DNA of 64,000 nt from Sulfolobus sp. E5-1-F (GTDB taxonomy: Archaea > Thermoproteota > Thermoprotei_A > Sulfolobales > Sulfolobaceae), in contig NZ_CP045687.1 in NCBI RefSeq assembly GCF_009601705.1, forward strand, positions 904,630 through 968,629. The letters are read 5' to 3'. A model generated the notes under the pieces. The model was given only the letters and a program-made list of their open reading frames with translations. It did no database searches and was not told the DNA's origin. Every line of letters starts with the position of its first letter. The first letter of the stretch is position 1. Of the stretch, positions 52,007 through 63,089 are shown piece after piece. The translations under genes were made by a program, and so were the position numbers.

Positions 52007-55000
52007 GTAACAACGAAAAGAAACTAAAACATTTTTCAAGATGGTTTGAATGTTCTCCTTCAATGGTAACAACGAAAAGAAACTAAAACAGAAGTGCTTA
52101 GTGTCTCAGAAGTACCAGCAATAGAGGTAACAACGAAAAGAAACTAAAACCTAAAATCAATTTTGGAGAATAAAAGCTAGGGACCTGTAACAACGAAAAG
52201 AAACTAAAACTGGAAGCAAGGAGTCAGTTCGATAGGGGCACAAAGGTGTAACAACGAAAAGAAACTAAAACTTATTTCCGCCTTAGATACTATCATTCGA
52301 CAAATCAGTAACAACGAAAAGAAACTAAAACATAATATAGTTGAGGACTTCTATAAGAAACTAAACAGTAACAACGAAAAGAAACTAAAACTTTTCTATG
52401 TCAATTACGATACCTTTCTCGTCTTTCGGTAACAACGAAAAGAAACTAAAACCCAGATTGCTGACCGTATTGGATGATGCAATGAGTGTAACAACGAAAA
52501 GAAACTAAAACTTATCTCCTTCTCTGGATGAAATTACTGTCTCCTTGTAACAACGAAAAGAAACTAAAACCTGGACCGCTTTCGCCATTTCTGCTGCGCT
52601 CGGAGTAACAACGAAAAGAAACTAAAACTGCCGAAAAGATTGTTTCTGAAGTGATTAAATTAGAAGTAACAACGAAAAGAAACTAAAACACCTAGTTTGC
52701 CAACAGCTTTGCAAAATGCAGTCAGGTAACAACGAAAAGAAACTAAAACCATATAGAAAGCTCTTACGATTATATTCGAAGTATTGGTAACAACGAAAAG
52801 AAACTAAAACTTTTCGCTTGGTAGTTCCGCTAACTATTCCAAATTGTAACAACGAAAAGAAACTAAAACGCGAATGTGGTTGAAATAATTGTAAAAATTA
52901 AAGTTATGTAACAACGAAAAGAAACTAAAACGCAAATACTTTTGCTTTGCTTTTGATGGCTTTGAGAGTAACAACGAAAAGAAACTAAAACCAACAATGC
53001 GGAACGCTATATGCTCCAGCTCAATTTGTAACAACGAAAAGAAACTAAAACCATTCTTTTTTATCGCAAAGCAGAACATTATATTTGGTAACAACGAAAA
53101 GAAACTAAAACTTCGTGGTCCATTGGAGTTGCGAATGGTAATACTGTAACAACGAAAAGAAACTAAAACAACTTGACTTTTTTTGGCATTTTTACACCTC
53201 TGAATGTAACAACGAAAAGAAACTAAAACATATTTGGAATTTAAGGCAACTGTTGCCCGAAAAGGGTAACAACGAAAAGAAACTAAAACCATGGCTTCAC
53301 AATACGCTGCACATGATTCACAGTCGTAACAACGAAAAGAAACTAAAACTTAGATAATCAAGCTTTCCACCGAAACTAACCACTGTAACAACGAAAAGAA
53401 ACTAAAACGTTTTGACCCGAGAATGATAGCTGATAATCCAGATGTAACAACGAAAAGAAACTAAAACTTCATGTCAATTTTTCCTTTTTCGAATAATAGT
53501 GAGTAACAACGAAAAGAAACTAAAACCTAATAGGCAATGTAGCTTTCTATGGGTTGGATTCGTAACAACGAAAAGAAACTAAAACATGATTTATATAGTG
53601 TACATGATACACTGACTTTGTAACAACGAAAAGAAACTAAAACTTACTTTTTTTAATATTTCTTTTATCTCACTTTCAGTAACAACGAAAAGAAACTAAA
53701 ACAAGATATTGCAAAAATATTACAGAGGAGTAGGGGAGTAACAACGAAAAGAAACTAAAACCTTACTCCTCGCAAGTCTAATGCTAAGCCTAGGGCCATG
53801 TAACAACGAAAAGAAACTAAAACATAGCTGAATATGCAAATGAAAGCTATTCACCATGGTAACAACGAAAAGAAACTAAAACGAGTTTTCCTTCTTTGAC
53901 ATGTATAGAACAAAATGTAACAACGAAAAGAAACTAAAACCAGCTGTAGCTGAGTATTGCCGATGATGGCATTTTGGTAACAACGAAAAGAAACTAAAAC
54001 CCCTACGCCATAGGCAATGAGAGGGTAGTCATAGTAACAACGAAAAGAAACTAAAACTGCGTTTAAGTATACTTTTATGAACTTAGACAATGTAACAACG
54101 AAAAGAAACTAAAACGTTTCTGCATCTACATTTCAATTTAGACTAGAGTGGGTAACAACGAAAAGAAACTAAAACATTGTGCAACCTAACGTAGACCCAT
54201 TGACAGGAGGTAACAACGAAAAGAAACTAAAACGTTATGCCGTCGTTTTGGTACGTAGTACCTAGACTGTAACAACGAAAAGAAACTAAAACTAAGGTAC
54301 TACTACTTGTGTATGTGCTTCCCCAGATGTAACAACGAAAAGAAACTAAAACTAATTTCAGCCTTAAATAGAAACGTACAACAAATCAAGTAACAACGAA
54401 AAGAAACTAAAACTTCGTTTGCCATAATTATATATACGTAAAGGATATGTAACAACGAAAAGAAACTAAAACTGGTCAATTCTTTTCCCCTGGGGTGCAC
54501 TCATTTCTACTGTAACAACGAAAAGAAACTAAAACTAATCACAAGTTCACAGTTGAGATAAATAGCATAATGTAACAACGAAAAGAAACTAAAACTTTGC
54601 AAATCAGCGTTTGACGGGCTTATTGAAGCATGTAACAACGAAAAGAAACTAAAACTTGCTTTCCACGCGGAAAAGCCTAGTTCTAGTTCTGTAACAACGA
54701 AAAGAAACTAAAACGGGAAATCGCTGATATTTATTCAGTTGAGCCAGAAGTAACAACGAAAAGAAACTAAAACGTAAACTACCCTGACAATAAGGGAATA
54801 GTTTATGAGGTAACAACGAAAAGAAACTAAAACCCAACTTTTGAGCACTTAGAGGTATATGCCTACTTACCCAGTAACAACGAAAAGAAACTAAAACGTT
54901 GTTGCAGTACCAAATGCCTCGAGCTTTCAATTGTAACAACGAAAAGAAACTAAAACATATGCCTTCGCTAACTCTTTCAATTTTGCACTTCTGTAACAAC

Positions 55001-55551
55001 GAAAAGAAACTAAAACTATTAGCTGGGATTTTTTCAAGTTGTTTTTCTGCTGTAACAACGAAAAGAAACTAAAACTCGCTTAGAAAGAAGAGGGAAAGTG
55101 AAGCTGATTCGAAGTAACAACGAAAAGAAACTAAAACCATTCCGCTTCCTTCTAATATACAACATCACAGCGTAACAACGAAAAGAAACTAAAACCAAGG
55201 GATATTTGCAGTAAATAGCACAACGGGTAAGTAATAACGAAAAGAAACTAAAACTGCTGACTACCCCCCTCTGGGGGTTTTGACTCTTGTGTAACAACGA
55301 AAAGAAACTAAAACATTGTAGCGTTGAATCGCTTCAGATATTGCAGATTGGTAACAACGAAAAGAAACTAAAACATGTATTCTATGCTCTAACAGCGCAA
55401 CTTTTTCAGTAACAACGAAAAGAAACTAAAACCAGTTTCGGCTTGCTCATAAGTTGCTTTTTGTAAAAGTAACAACGAAAAGAAACTAAAACACTTGCAT
55501 GGCGTAGTTGAAGCTATTCCGTGTCCTGTAACAACGAAAAGAAACTAAAAC
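52007..55551 (+). CRISPR. CRISPR array 3, leader-distal part, 60 repeats
   Basis: Continuation of the same array beyond the IS, with the same repeat. I count 60 repeats, so array 3 as a whole has about 87. One repeat (about 55231) has GTAATAACG. The spacers at 52272-52307 and 54353-54389 agree at about 26 of 36 positions with the same ends. A truncated repeat-like GAACTAAAAC follows at 55573-55582, consistent with decay at the distal end. Confidence 0.97.
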
Positions 55552-55582
55552 ATCAACTAAGTAAAATCAGAACTAAAACATG

Positions 55583-55783
55583 AGAATAAGTAGAGAGGTG
55601 CTTAGTTAGTCTATTAAATATTTTTATCATAGTAAGCCACTATTATTTTTTCTTCAGACTTATCTCGACATGAAAATTTCTATTTATAAACTCCTTAACT
55701 CTTCACTAAAATTCAACGAATTCACAAAGTATTTGCAGCTTTAATATTTATATAGAACCTTTTTAAATTATATAACGGTTGAA
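55583..55783 (+). promoter_or_regulatory. gap with the promoter of the Cmr operon
   Basis: No gene lies between array 3 and cmr1. A TATA-like element (TTTATATAG, about 55747-55755) sits some 30 bases upstream of the ATG at 55784, and a second A/T-rich block follows. The transcript would be nearly leaderless. Confidence 0.45.
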
Positions 55784-57250
55784 ATGATCACCCCTTTAGC
55801 TAGTATTGACGTAAAGGTATATTCTCCACTGATAGGAGGTTATGGTGGGACTTCGTATTCTCTAGAGCTAAATGAAGTAGAGCCTATAAGGCCAACTGAA
55901 ATTAAAGCCTTATGGAGATGGTGGTATAGAGTAGTTCTAAATGACGGTAATAAAACGTATGATGAATTGGATAAGGAAGTTAGTAAGCGTTTGGGTTCCA
56001 CTTCAGAGGTCTCGAAATACGTTTTACGTGTAACTACGAAGGAGCTTCCCAAATGCGAGAATTACAATAATGAATTTTTCGAGAAATTATATAATGAAAT
56101 GAGAAAAGGATCAAAAGAAGGAAAAATAATGGACCTACTGTTTGAAACACTAGATAAAATGGAAAGACAGAGCGAATATTCAAAGTTAAAGCCACCTCTT
56201 AAGAGACTACATGAAAAAATAAGTAGTATGTATGAGGCTAGGAAATTTTTAGTTCTTCCCAGAGAGGCAGAGGGAGAAAGTGATGAAATCCAAAAAAATG
56301 AGAATAAAGAGGGTGTTATAAAATACCTCAAGAGACTTTTCCAGCAAACGTTCTTGTTGGATGAGGAAATTGAAGCTGGAATAGAAGTTTATGGTTTCGA
56401 TACTTCTACTGCAACTAATGACCTATTGGTTTTACTCTTAGGGCTATTTTTAGATGGGATTGGTTCTGGTAGTAGTAGAGGTTTTGGAAGTATTACGCCC
56501 ATTAGGATTTCATCTCCCTACATTCCAAAAGATATAATCGAAAGTGTAAACAAAAGGAACTACGAGAAGGCTCTAAAATCGCTTTTTGAGAATTTAAATA
56601 AAATGTTTAATTTAAATCTAAGTTTAAAAACTTCTCCACCTGCAAGCGTAAGTGTTAGTAATACCTCGTCTATTAGATATTTCGATTGTTTTATAATAAA
56701 TACAAGTGATAAACCCTTACTAAGTACGGGTACACGGAAGTTAGTTGCTATAGCGAGAGCCGTCAATAAATTGGAATGGAAGAGAGAAATTTTAAGGAAA
56801 TCACAGCAAGTTAACATGAAGGCTACAACATATGCGCGATCCAGACCAGGGATAAAAAAACCTGAATTCCATTTTCATGGAGCTAATATCCACACGTTTT
56901 TACTAGGATTACCTAGATCTCAGAGGGGATATGGATATAGAGTAGTTAATAGAGAAGGAGAGGACGAAAGTATAAGAAGAAAATCGACAATTTCATTTAA
57001 GATCTTAGGGGAGAATTACATTCTAATTAAAGTATTTTACGCAATGGATTTTCCAGATGAACTAAAACACTTTGGTATGTATCACAGACAAGGCATAGAA
57101 GTGAAAAACTTAGAGGTGTTTAATTCCTATGACAATTATGTGAATATGTTCGATAAAAATAATTTCCAATTTCCTTACGTTAAAGGGACTTTCAACTTTG
57201 AAAACGCATATAAGTTTGCAATTAAAATAATCTATGACATCATAAAGTAG
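55784..57250 (+). CDS. cmr1: Cmr1 subunit of type III-B
   Basis: Cmr1 caps the 3' end of the Cmr complex and helps bind target RNA. The 488-residue RAMP protein shows the Cmr1 start pattern PLIGGYGG, then RPTEIKALWRWWYRV, and a glycine-rich loop GSGSSRGFGSI (about 226-236). It is long because the subunit contains two RAMP-type halves; the second has PRSQRGYGYRV. It is the first gene of the Cmr operon; cmr4 follows after 10 bases. Confidence 0.9.
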   Translation: MITPLASIDVKVYSPLIGGYGGTSYSLELNEVEPIRPTEIKALWRWWYRVVLNDGNKTYDELDKEVSKRLGSTSEVSKYVLRVTTKELPKCENYNNEFFEKLYNEMRKGSKEGKIMDLLFETLDKMERQSEYSKLKPPLKRLHEKISSMYEARKFLVLPREAEGESDEIQKNENKEGVIKYLKRLFQQTFLLDEEIEAGIEVYGFDTSTATNDLLVLLLGLFLDGIGSGSSRGFGSITPIRISSPYIPKDIIESVNKRNYEKALKSLFENLNKMFNLNLSLKTSPPASVSVSNTSSIRYFDCFIINTSDKPLLSTGTRKLVAIARAVNKLEWKREILRKSQQVNMKATTYARSRPGIKKPEFHFHGANIHTFLLGLPRSQRGYGYRVVNREGEDESIRRKSTISFKILGENYILIKVFYAMDFPDELKHFGMYHRQGIEVKNLEVFNSYDNYVNMFDKNNFQFPYVKGTFNFENAYKFAIKIIYDIIK

Positions 57251-57260
57251 GTGATGGAAA

Positions 57261-58142
57261 GTGCTACTTGAAGTAACTTATAAATACGCCACGCCAGTTT
57301 ACATAAAGGTATTAACACCTCTTCATCCGGGTGTAGGTCAAACTTTGGGTAGTGTAGATTTGCCAGTGCAAAGAGATACATTAGGTTATCCTATAATCTA
57401 TTCAAGTAGTATTAAGGGTGCTATTAGGTCTGCATATAGAAAGATGAAGAGTGGTGGGAATAGTAATAATTTAGAGAGGAAAATATTTGGAGGAAGTGAG
57501 GAGACAGTTGAGGAAACTAATCAATCCAAGTTTAGTGTTCTTGACGCTTATTTACTAACTATTCCTACTAGAGCCTTAAATAACGTATACGTTTATCTTA
57601 CTTCGGATTTCTTAATTCAGAGGCTTAACATGTACTTAGAAATATATAATATTTTAATGAGGAAAAGTAATTATGTCAAACCTGATTTTAGCAAAGCTGA
57701 GGTTCTAGCTTCAGAGAACATTGGAAACGAATTTTTAGCTGAGAGTTACCAAATAGGTAAAAATCAACAAGATGACGAAATACTAAAAATAAAGAAACTC
57801 CTTCAATTGGAGAAACCGCTAGTTGCACTTAAGAACGATTTGATCGCTAAGGCTTTAATTGATAGGAGTCTGATGAGAATAGCAAGGGTTAAGCTGAATG
57901 ATAATAAGACTGTTGAAGCTGGACCATGGACGGAAGAATACATCCCTCCATATTCGTATTTCATAACCTTGTTCTTATATAAAGATGAGGAGACAATGAA
58001 GGAGATCGAGCAACTCCTATCCTTAAATCAGAGTACAGAATCTAAGAGTCAAAAGTCCTCCACCTCTTATCAATACATATTCATAGGTGGAAAGGAGACC
58101 ACTGGAAAGGGTTTAGTGAAGATAAGTAGATTTGGGGTTTGA
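57261..58142 (+). CDS. cmr4: Cmr4 (Cas7) backbone nuclease of type III-B
   Basis: Cmr4 forms the backbone and cuts target RNA at 6-nt intervals. The 293-residue protein has the unmistakable LTPLHPGVGQTLGSVDLPVQ and RDTLGYPIIYSSSIKGAIRS segments near the N-terminus and the C-terminal glycine-rich FIGGKETTGKGLV. The GTG start at 57261 is preceded by GGTGAT. The stop overlaps the start region of cmr5. Confidence 0.93.
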   Translation: MLLEVTYKYATPVYIKVLTPLHPGVGQTLGSVDLPVQRDTLGYPIIYSSSIKGAIRSAYRKMKSGGNSNNLERKIFGGSEETVEETNQSKFSVLDAYLLTIPTRALNNVYVYLTSDFLIQRLNMYLEIYNILMRKSNYVKPDFSKAEVLASENIGNEFLAESYQIGKNQQDDEILKIKKLLQLEKPLVALKNDLIAKALIDRSLMRIARVKLNDNKTVEAGPWTEEYIPPYSYFITLFLYKDEETMKEIEQLLSLNQSTESKSQKSSTSYQYIFIGGKETTGKGLVKISRFGV

Positions 58143-58144
58143 GA

Positions 58145-58546
58145 ATGGAAAAAATTCTTGACTCTGTCCTCAACGATTTTAATGCCTTAAGTAAAGAAGT
58201 TAAGGATAAGGCGGAATTAAGGAAGAAAATTAGGGCGAGAGTGAGGGAATTGCCATCATTGATAAGCTCCTTCGGAATCAGGACTGTGCTTTATTTCTAT
58301 TATTCTAAGGTAGGTAATAAAGAACAATTATCAGATGATGAGAAAGCATATTACGAGGTAATGAAAATTCTGATAAAATACGTGAAAGAGGCTCTCATAC
58401 ATCTAGGGGTTAACGTCTCTAGCGACGATATTAAGGAGATATTGAATAACCTTTCAAATGTTGAAAATGAGGCTAAAGTTCAGTACTATATTGATTTACC
58501 TTTACAGTATTTAAAAAGACTGATTGAGGCTGAATTCGAGGGATAA
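58145..58546 (+). CDS. cmr5: Cmr5 (Cas11) small subunit of type III-B
   Basis: A 133-residue helical protein in the cmr4-cmr5-cmr6 position, with a Cmr5-type N-terminal helix pair (VLNDFNALSKEVKDKAELRK) and an arginine-rich RARVRELPSLISSFGIRT. It forms the second filament of the complex. A TTG six bases upstream is possible, but the ATG at 58145 is preferred. Confidence 0.85.
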   Translation: MEKILDSVLNDFNALSKEVKDKAELRKKIRARVRELPSLISSFGIRTVLYFYYSKVGNKEQLSDDEKAYYEVMKILIKYVKEALIHLGVNVSSDDIKEILNNLSNVENEAKVQYYIDLPLQYLKRLIEAEFEG

Positions 58547-58550
58547 GATA

Positions 58551-59237
58551 ATGGCTAAGAACCTATTAAGTTACTTAATCGCCTCATGGATTGAGCTTAT
58601 GAATAACAATAATTGGAACGACAATAAAAAGAGGGAATTGTTAGTAAATTTAGCTAAGGAAAGTAGTAACGTTAACCTAGATAGTGTAATACAATACTAC
58701 GAGGAAATTAGACACGGTATTAGTAAATATTACAAAAACTGTTACGTATATAAGATAAAGAGCGCTTATAGAGCTACATTTGGCAGGGGAGACATATTCG
58801 GAACTATACCTTACGAAATAGGCTTATCCTTTAACTGGATCTTCAACGTACCAGTAATATATGGGTCTCAGATAAAGGGAGCTGTTAGGGCTATTTATAG
58901 AAAGAAATATAAGGATGATAAAATATTCGATGATAAAATAGGTTTCACAGACGCAATGCCTATAAGTAAACAAAATTACATAATATATCCCGAAGTAATG
59001 ACCCCACATTATAATAATGTAAAGGACGAGACTGATGTAACACCAATACCAGTACTTTACCCTGTAGTAGCACCTAATGTAACCTTTGAGTTCATTTACT
59101 ATTCAAACTTATTAGATGAGAAAAAGGAAAAAGACGTAAGAGAAGCAATAAAGGACGCCTTAATATTGGGCATTGGAGCTAAGACTTCTTCTGGTTATTC
59201 GTATTTTATATTGGAGGGTGAGCCTTCGACATGTTAA
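58551..59237 (+). CDS. cmr6: Cmr6 subunit of type III-B
   Basis: The RAMP protein shows SAYRATFGRGDIF, the VPVIYGSQIKGAVRAIYRKK strand-helix typical of Cmr6, and the C-terminal LGIGAKTSSGYS loop. I choose the ATG at 58551, just after the cmr5 stop; the frame could extend to a TTG at 58524. Its end overlaps cmr2 by seven bases. It sits at the 3' end of the Cmr backbone next to Cmr1. Confidence 0.9.
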   Translation: MAKNLLSYLIASWIELMNNNNWNDNKKRELLVNLAKESSNVNLDSVIQYYEEIRHGISKYYKNCYVYKIKSAYRATFGRGDIFGTIPYEIGLSFNWIFNVPVIYGSQIKGAVRAIYRKKYKDDKIFDDKIGFTDAMPISKQNYIIYPEVMTPHYNNVKDETDVTPIPVLYPVVAPNVTFEFIYYSNLLDEKKEKDVREAIKDALILGIGAKTSSGYSYFILEGEPSTC

Positions 59238-61774
59238 TGAACTTTAAAGAAAAGGCAATTTCCCTACTTCACGATCCACCTCATAAGGCATATGTAGTAA
59301 CTGGATCTTTAAAAGGACAGAGACTATGCGATAAGTTCTCTGGCTTAAAAGCTCATGAGACGGAGGCACTTTGTTTCGCATTTGAAGCTATTGAAGGTAC
59401 TCCATTACATTTAGATGAAAATGAACTTAAAAGAACGTTTGAAAATGTTAGAGATGCTGACCATTACGCCTCTGCTGTGGATAGATTAGGTTTATCAAAT
59501 TTAGAGCCGGAAGATAATAAAATTGTCTTGAAGAACATAATCGACCCTAGGCACTTTAGGGAGATATCGCGGAGGAGTATAGATCTGCAAGAGGTCATGG
59601 GAATAGCAAAAAAGCTCAATGAGTATCTTAAAATGACTAAAGACGAAAGGGAGGCATATCACGTACTCTACACAGCATATGAACTACTTTGGATAAAAAA
59701 TGAATTACCCCTAACCCCAGCAGATACTAGAATTCCCACTCACACAGTATTCGATCATCTATATGCCACTGCTATGAGCTATAATATAATCTTCAAAGAT
59801 TTTGACTTATATTACATCGATGTAGCTGGAATTCAGAATTTCATTTCAAAGTCTAGGAAATTGAGGGATTTATGGGCTTCAAGCTATCTAGTATCCTTAT
59901 ATTCGTGGCTTCTAATAAAGGACTTTGTGAGAGAATATGGTGGAGATATATTAATAATCCCAACGGCTAGATTTAATCCATTCTTCTATTACACAGTCCT
60001 AAATGAGGAAATTAAAAACGTAAATTTAAGGGAAAAATTACTTGATCTGATCTGCTCTGTATTGTATAAAGACGTGAATAATTGCGATCTGAAAATCAAT
60101 AATTATCCAAGATTTTCCGTAATACCTGGGACAATTTCTATACTGTTACCACATAACGTAAACATAGAGGAAAGAAAAACATGGGAAAAAATAGTAGATA
60201 AAGTCCTAGAGAGTTCATCAGAGATATTTCAGAGATATGATATAGAAAGTATACTGGATGAACTGAGAAGATTAGCTAAAAAATTACCGTTCTTCGTAAG
60301 GAAAAATTTAATCCCTAATACAAAATTACGCAGTATAGATGAGAACACGTCCTTTGGCAACATAATTGACGATCTGAGGAAAATAAATCGGAGCGTTAAG
60401 GTAATTAAAACCATTACCGAAATACCACGTGTAACAGCCCCACTCCAGTCGAGCAAAAATTACGATTACTGTACAATGTGTGGCGAAAATCCTGCTATTC
60501 TAATTTTGCCAAGAGAAGATGATAATTATTGGAATAACAACCAAAGAAATAGAGTATTGGTTTCGCCATCGGAAAAGCTATGCCCTTGGTGTCTAACGAA
60601 GAGACTCTTCTCGATCAAAGCCCATACCGTAATTCCCAAACTATTCAACTCTCAAGAGGAAGGCATTCAGCTGGATTTCATTTCAGTAGGAGACTTAGCC
60701 TCTGCAACATTCAAACTTGAAATAGCGAAAAATCTCGATAAATTAAAGGATTTAGATAAAATAATACAATATCAACATACCAAAAGTTGGAGACTCTACG
60801 ATGAACTACCGAAAAGAGACTCGTGGCTACTATTTGAAGAAGCTACCTCCACTTACTTTGACGACCAACAACTTAGAAAGAGCCTACAAAACAGATTAAA
60901 AAAGGCTCCACACACATACTACTCCATTATTAAGGGAGATGGAGACGGAATAGGGAAAATCCTAACTGGTCAACTATCTGAAGTACTATCAATTTCCGAA
61001 GGCACTACTACAGAGTTCTACTTAAAACACGCACTTAATGTGAAAAACAAACAAGATATAATAGGTAGATTAAAGGAAAGGCCAACCACGTTTATCATAA
61101 CCCCATCATATCTGACCACGATCAGCCAAATGCTAATGAGAATAGCAATTAGAGATGCGGAAATAATATACGAAAACTACGGTATCCCAGTTTACGTGGG
61201 TGGTGACGACATCTTAGCCTTAGCTCCTAATGAGGATATTAAGAGCATAAACCCAACTATAGAGATCATCACAAAAACCAGAGAAAACTATATGGGAACA
61301 CCACAATCAAATCACTTCGATAAATATGGCTTACCCCTATTCCCTACAACCAGATCCTATGCAGTTTACGTTATGCACTACAGAGAACCGATATATTGGC
61401 CAATATCCCAAATGAACGAGCTATTAGATAAGGCAAAGGATTCCAATTGGATCGAAATCAAAAAACAAAAAGACACGCTAATAGTTACTGACGGTGATGA
61501 GGAATCCTACATTCCCTTAGACCTCCTCGAGAATTTCGAGACGCTCAAAAAATTTATAGACGTAAAAGCTCTATCTAAATCGTTCATTTACGATGTGATA
61601 AATCATGAAGAATTTCTCAGAAAGAAACCTGAAACTTTCACTAAATTCCTACTCAAAAGAAATAGTAATGGTAAAATCTCCTTTAATATTCCCGATGTGA
61701 GAAGGGAAAAAGATGAAAATAATACACCATTCCTAATCAACTTAGTTAAAGGTTACAAAATATTAACTAGGTGA
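59231..61774 (+). CDS. cmr2: Cas10 (Cmr2) with HD and GGDD motifs, type III-B
   Basis: The 847-residue large subunit starts with an HD motif (HDPPHK, residues 14-19) for ssDNA cleavage, has a zinc ribbon (YCTMCGENPAI near 413 and LCPWCLTK near 453), and a Palm domain with GGDD at about 657-660 (YVGGDDILAL). Intact GGDD predicts synthesis of cyclic oligoadenylate when target RNA is bound, which would activate Csx1 (36190-37512) and possibly the Csa3 CARF domains. It lies between cmr6 and cmr3. Confidence 0.95.
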   Translation: MLMNFKEKAISLLHDPPHKAYVVTGSLKGQRLCDKFSGLKAHETEALCFAFEAIEGTPLHLDENELKRTFENVRDADHYASAVDRLGLSNLEPEDNKIVLKNIIDPRHFREISRRSIDLQEVMGIAKKLNEYLKMTKDEREAYHVLYTAYELLWIKNELPLTPADTRIPTHTVFDHLYATAMSYNIIFKDFDLYYIDVAGIQNFISKSRKLRDLWASSYLVSLYSWLLIKDFVREYGGDILIIPTARFNPFFYYTVLNEEIKNVNLREKLLDLICSVLYKDVNNCDLKINNYPRFSVIPGTISILLPHNVNIEERKTWEKIVDKVLESSSEIFQRYDIESILDELRRLAKKLPFFVRKNLIPNTKLRSIDENTSFGNIIDDLRKINRSVKVIKTITEIPRVTAPLQSSKNYDYCTMCGENPAILILPREDDNYWNNNQRNRVLVSPSEKLCPWCLTKRLFSIKAHTVIPKLFNSQEEGIQLDFISVGDLASATFKLEIAKNLDKLKDLDKIIQYQHTKSWRLYDELPKRDSWLLFEEATSTYFDDQQLRKSLQNRLKKAPHTYYSIIKGDGDGIGKILTGQLSEVLSISEGTTTEFYLKHALNVKNKQDIIGRLKERPTTFIITPSYLTTISQMLMRIAIRDAEIIYENYGIPVYVGGDDILALAPNEDIKSINPTIEIITKTRENYMGTPQSNHFDKYGLPLFPTTRSYAVYVMHYREPIYWPISQMNELLDKAKDSNWIEIKKQKDTLIVTDGDEESYIPLDLLENFETLKKFIDVKALSKSFIYDVINHEEFLRKKPETFTKFLLKRNSNGKISFNIPDVRREKDENNTPFLINLVKGYKILTR

Positions 61775-61775
61775 T

Positions 61776-62642
61776 ATGAAAATGCAACTAATATGTTTCA
61801 AACCATTAGAACCCACGTTATTTAGACTCCACGGTGAATTCGACATTAACCTAAAGGGACCCTACTCTAGAGCTGAATCGCTGAATATACCATTACCATC
61901 AACAATAGCTGGGATAATATCTACAATAAACATAGAGAATAAAACAGTCAACTTAGACGAATCCAAAAAGGAGACTGACCAATCGTATACCCTTAACGGT
62001 AATTTATGGGGACCAATAGTACTTTACTCCAACATCACTTACGTCTACAACTACCTAAAAAATAAATTCTTCCTACTATCCAACGGTACAATAGACAAAA
62101 CAAAATCCATAGAGACTAAAGCAACAACCAGAATAGGAATAGCCCTCGACGAAAAGCAAAGAGTAACAAAAGAAGGATATATATACTCAGTAACATTCAG
62201 GGATTTTGAAAACATGGAGTTTTGTTATAGATATGAAGGTAAAACGGAAATTATAGGGGAGAAAGTGGTAAAGTTTGGAGGAGAAGAAAGAGCTGCTAAA
62301 ATGTACAAAAAAGAAGTTCAAATAAATTGTGAAAAGTCTAGAAAAGCGTATGTCATATCACCCCTATTAATAGAAGGAGAAGAGAAAGACAATTTCGAAA
62401 TAACAGTAAACAATACAAATATAAAAATAGAACAAGGAGTAATATATTCCGTAGGATTAGGATTCAATGTGAGACTAAAAAAGAGAAAGCCAATATATAG
62501 GGCTATAATGCCGGGGTCAATTATAGAACTAGATAGGGAAGCACAGTGTGAAAGCATTGGCCTATACTCCCAGATCGGCTATGGAAGTATAGTACCATTA
62601 AAATCAATTGAGCCAAAACAAGAGTCAAATGAACTTCAATGA
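61776..62642 (+). CDS. cmr3: Cmr3 (Cas5) subunit of type III-B
   Basis: Cmr3 binds the crRNA 5' handle beside Cas10. The 288-residue protein has the Cas5-like start (CFKPLEPTLFRLHGEF), the RAESLNIPLPSTIAGII motif and a glycine-rich C-terminus (GLYSQIGYGSIVPL). GGTGAT precedes the ATG, one base after the cmr2 stop. It closes the operon; 62643-62885 shows no gene. Confidence 0.9.
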   Translation: MKMQLICFKPLEPTLFRLHGEFDINLKGPYSRAESLNIPLPSTIAGIISTINIENKTVNLDESKKETDQSYTLNGNLWGPIVLYSNITYVYNYLKNKFFLLSNGTIDKTKSIETKATTRIGIALDEKQRVTKEGYIYSVTFRDFENMEFCYRYEGKTEIIGEKVVKFGGEERAAKMYKKEVQINCEKSRKAYVISPLLIEGEEKDNFEITVNNTNIKIEQGVIYSVGLGFNVRLKKRKPIYRAIMPGSIIELDREAQCESIGLYSQIGYGSIVPLKSIEPKQESNELQ

Positions 62643-62885
62643 TATTTCACAGTCTCATCTTTTAGATTACGAAAGGAAAAGCTTTTTCCTAAATTCCATA
62701 AAAATAGATAAAAGTGACGTTCGTGAAATAACTCTGACGTGAACTGAATTTTTGTAGGTCTCGTTATAAAGCATAAAATTGTCTCAATATCTTCTAGCCC
62801 TTAAAGATTTAAAACCTCCTCTTTTCTCTATTACCATTATCATCTCAATTATCCAGGGGAATCATATAATAACTGATACCTTGTA

Positions 62886-63054
62886 TAGTAGTTTCCTGAA
62901 AACGACGCATAGTATGTAACGTTTAGTTTTTTCAATGTAGAATTTAAGGTGTATTTATACTGTATACCCTTAAACTATTTACGATTACTTAAATCTTCTT
63001 GAAGAGAATCTATGTTAATATTTAAGGTTTAAGGTAAATTTACGTAAAGTACTA
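62886..63054 (+). mobile_element. dispersed ~170-bp element, copy 7, with 6-bp target duplication
   Basis: The best reference copy, 169 bp: TAGTAGTTTCCTGAAAACGA at the left, AACGTTTAGTTTTTTCAATG, GAAGAGAATCTATG and AAGGTAAATTTACGTAAAG followed by TACTA at the right. The perfect 6-bp repeat CTTGTA flanks it (62880-62885 and 63055-63060). The ends share an imperfect inverted TAGTASTTT motif (S is G or C). Array 4 starts 35 bp further on. Confidence 0.8.
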
Positions 63055-63089
63055 CTTGTAGATCATCACCCTTAACCACTTGTTGTTAT

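Noticed and set aside
49892-55297. Open frames repeating VLVSFRCY or FSFFSLL in arrays 3 and 4
   Set aside because: They are translations of the 24-nt repeat through array DNA; the same holds for SYRIE and FQFYNRLA frames in arrays 1 and 2.
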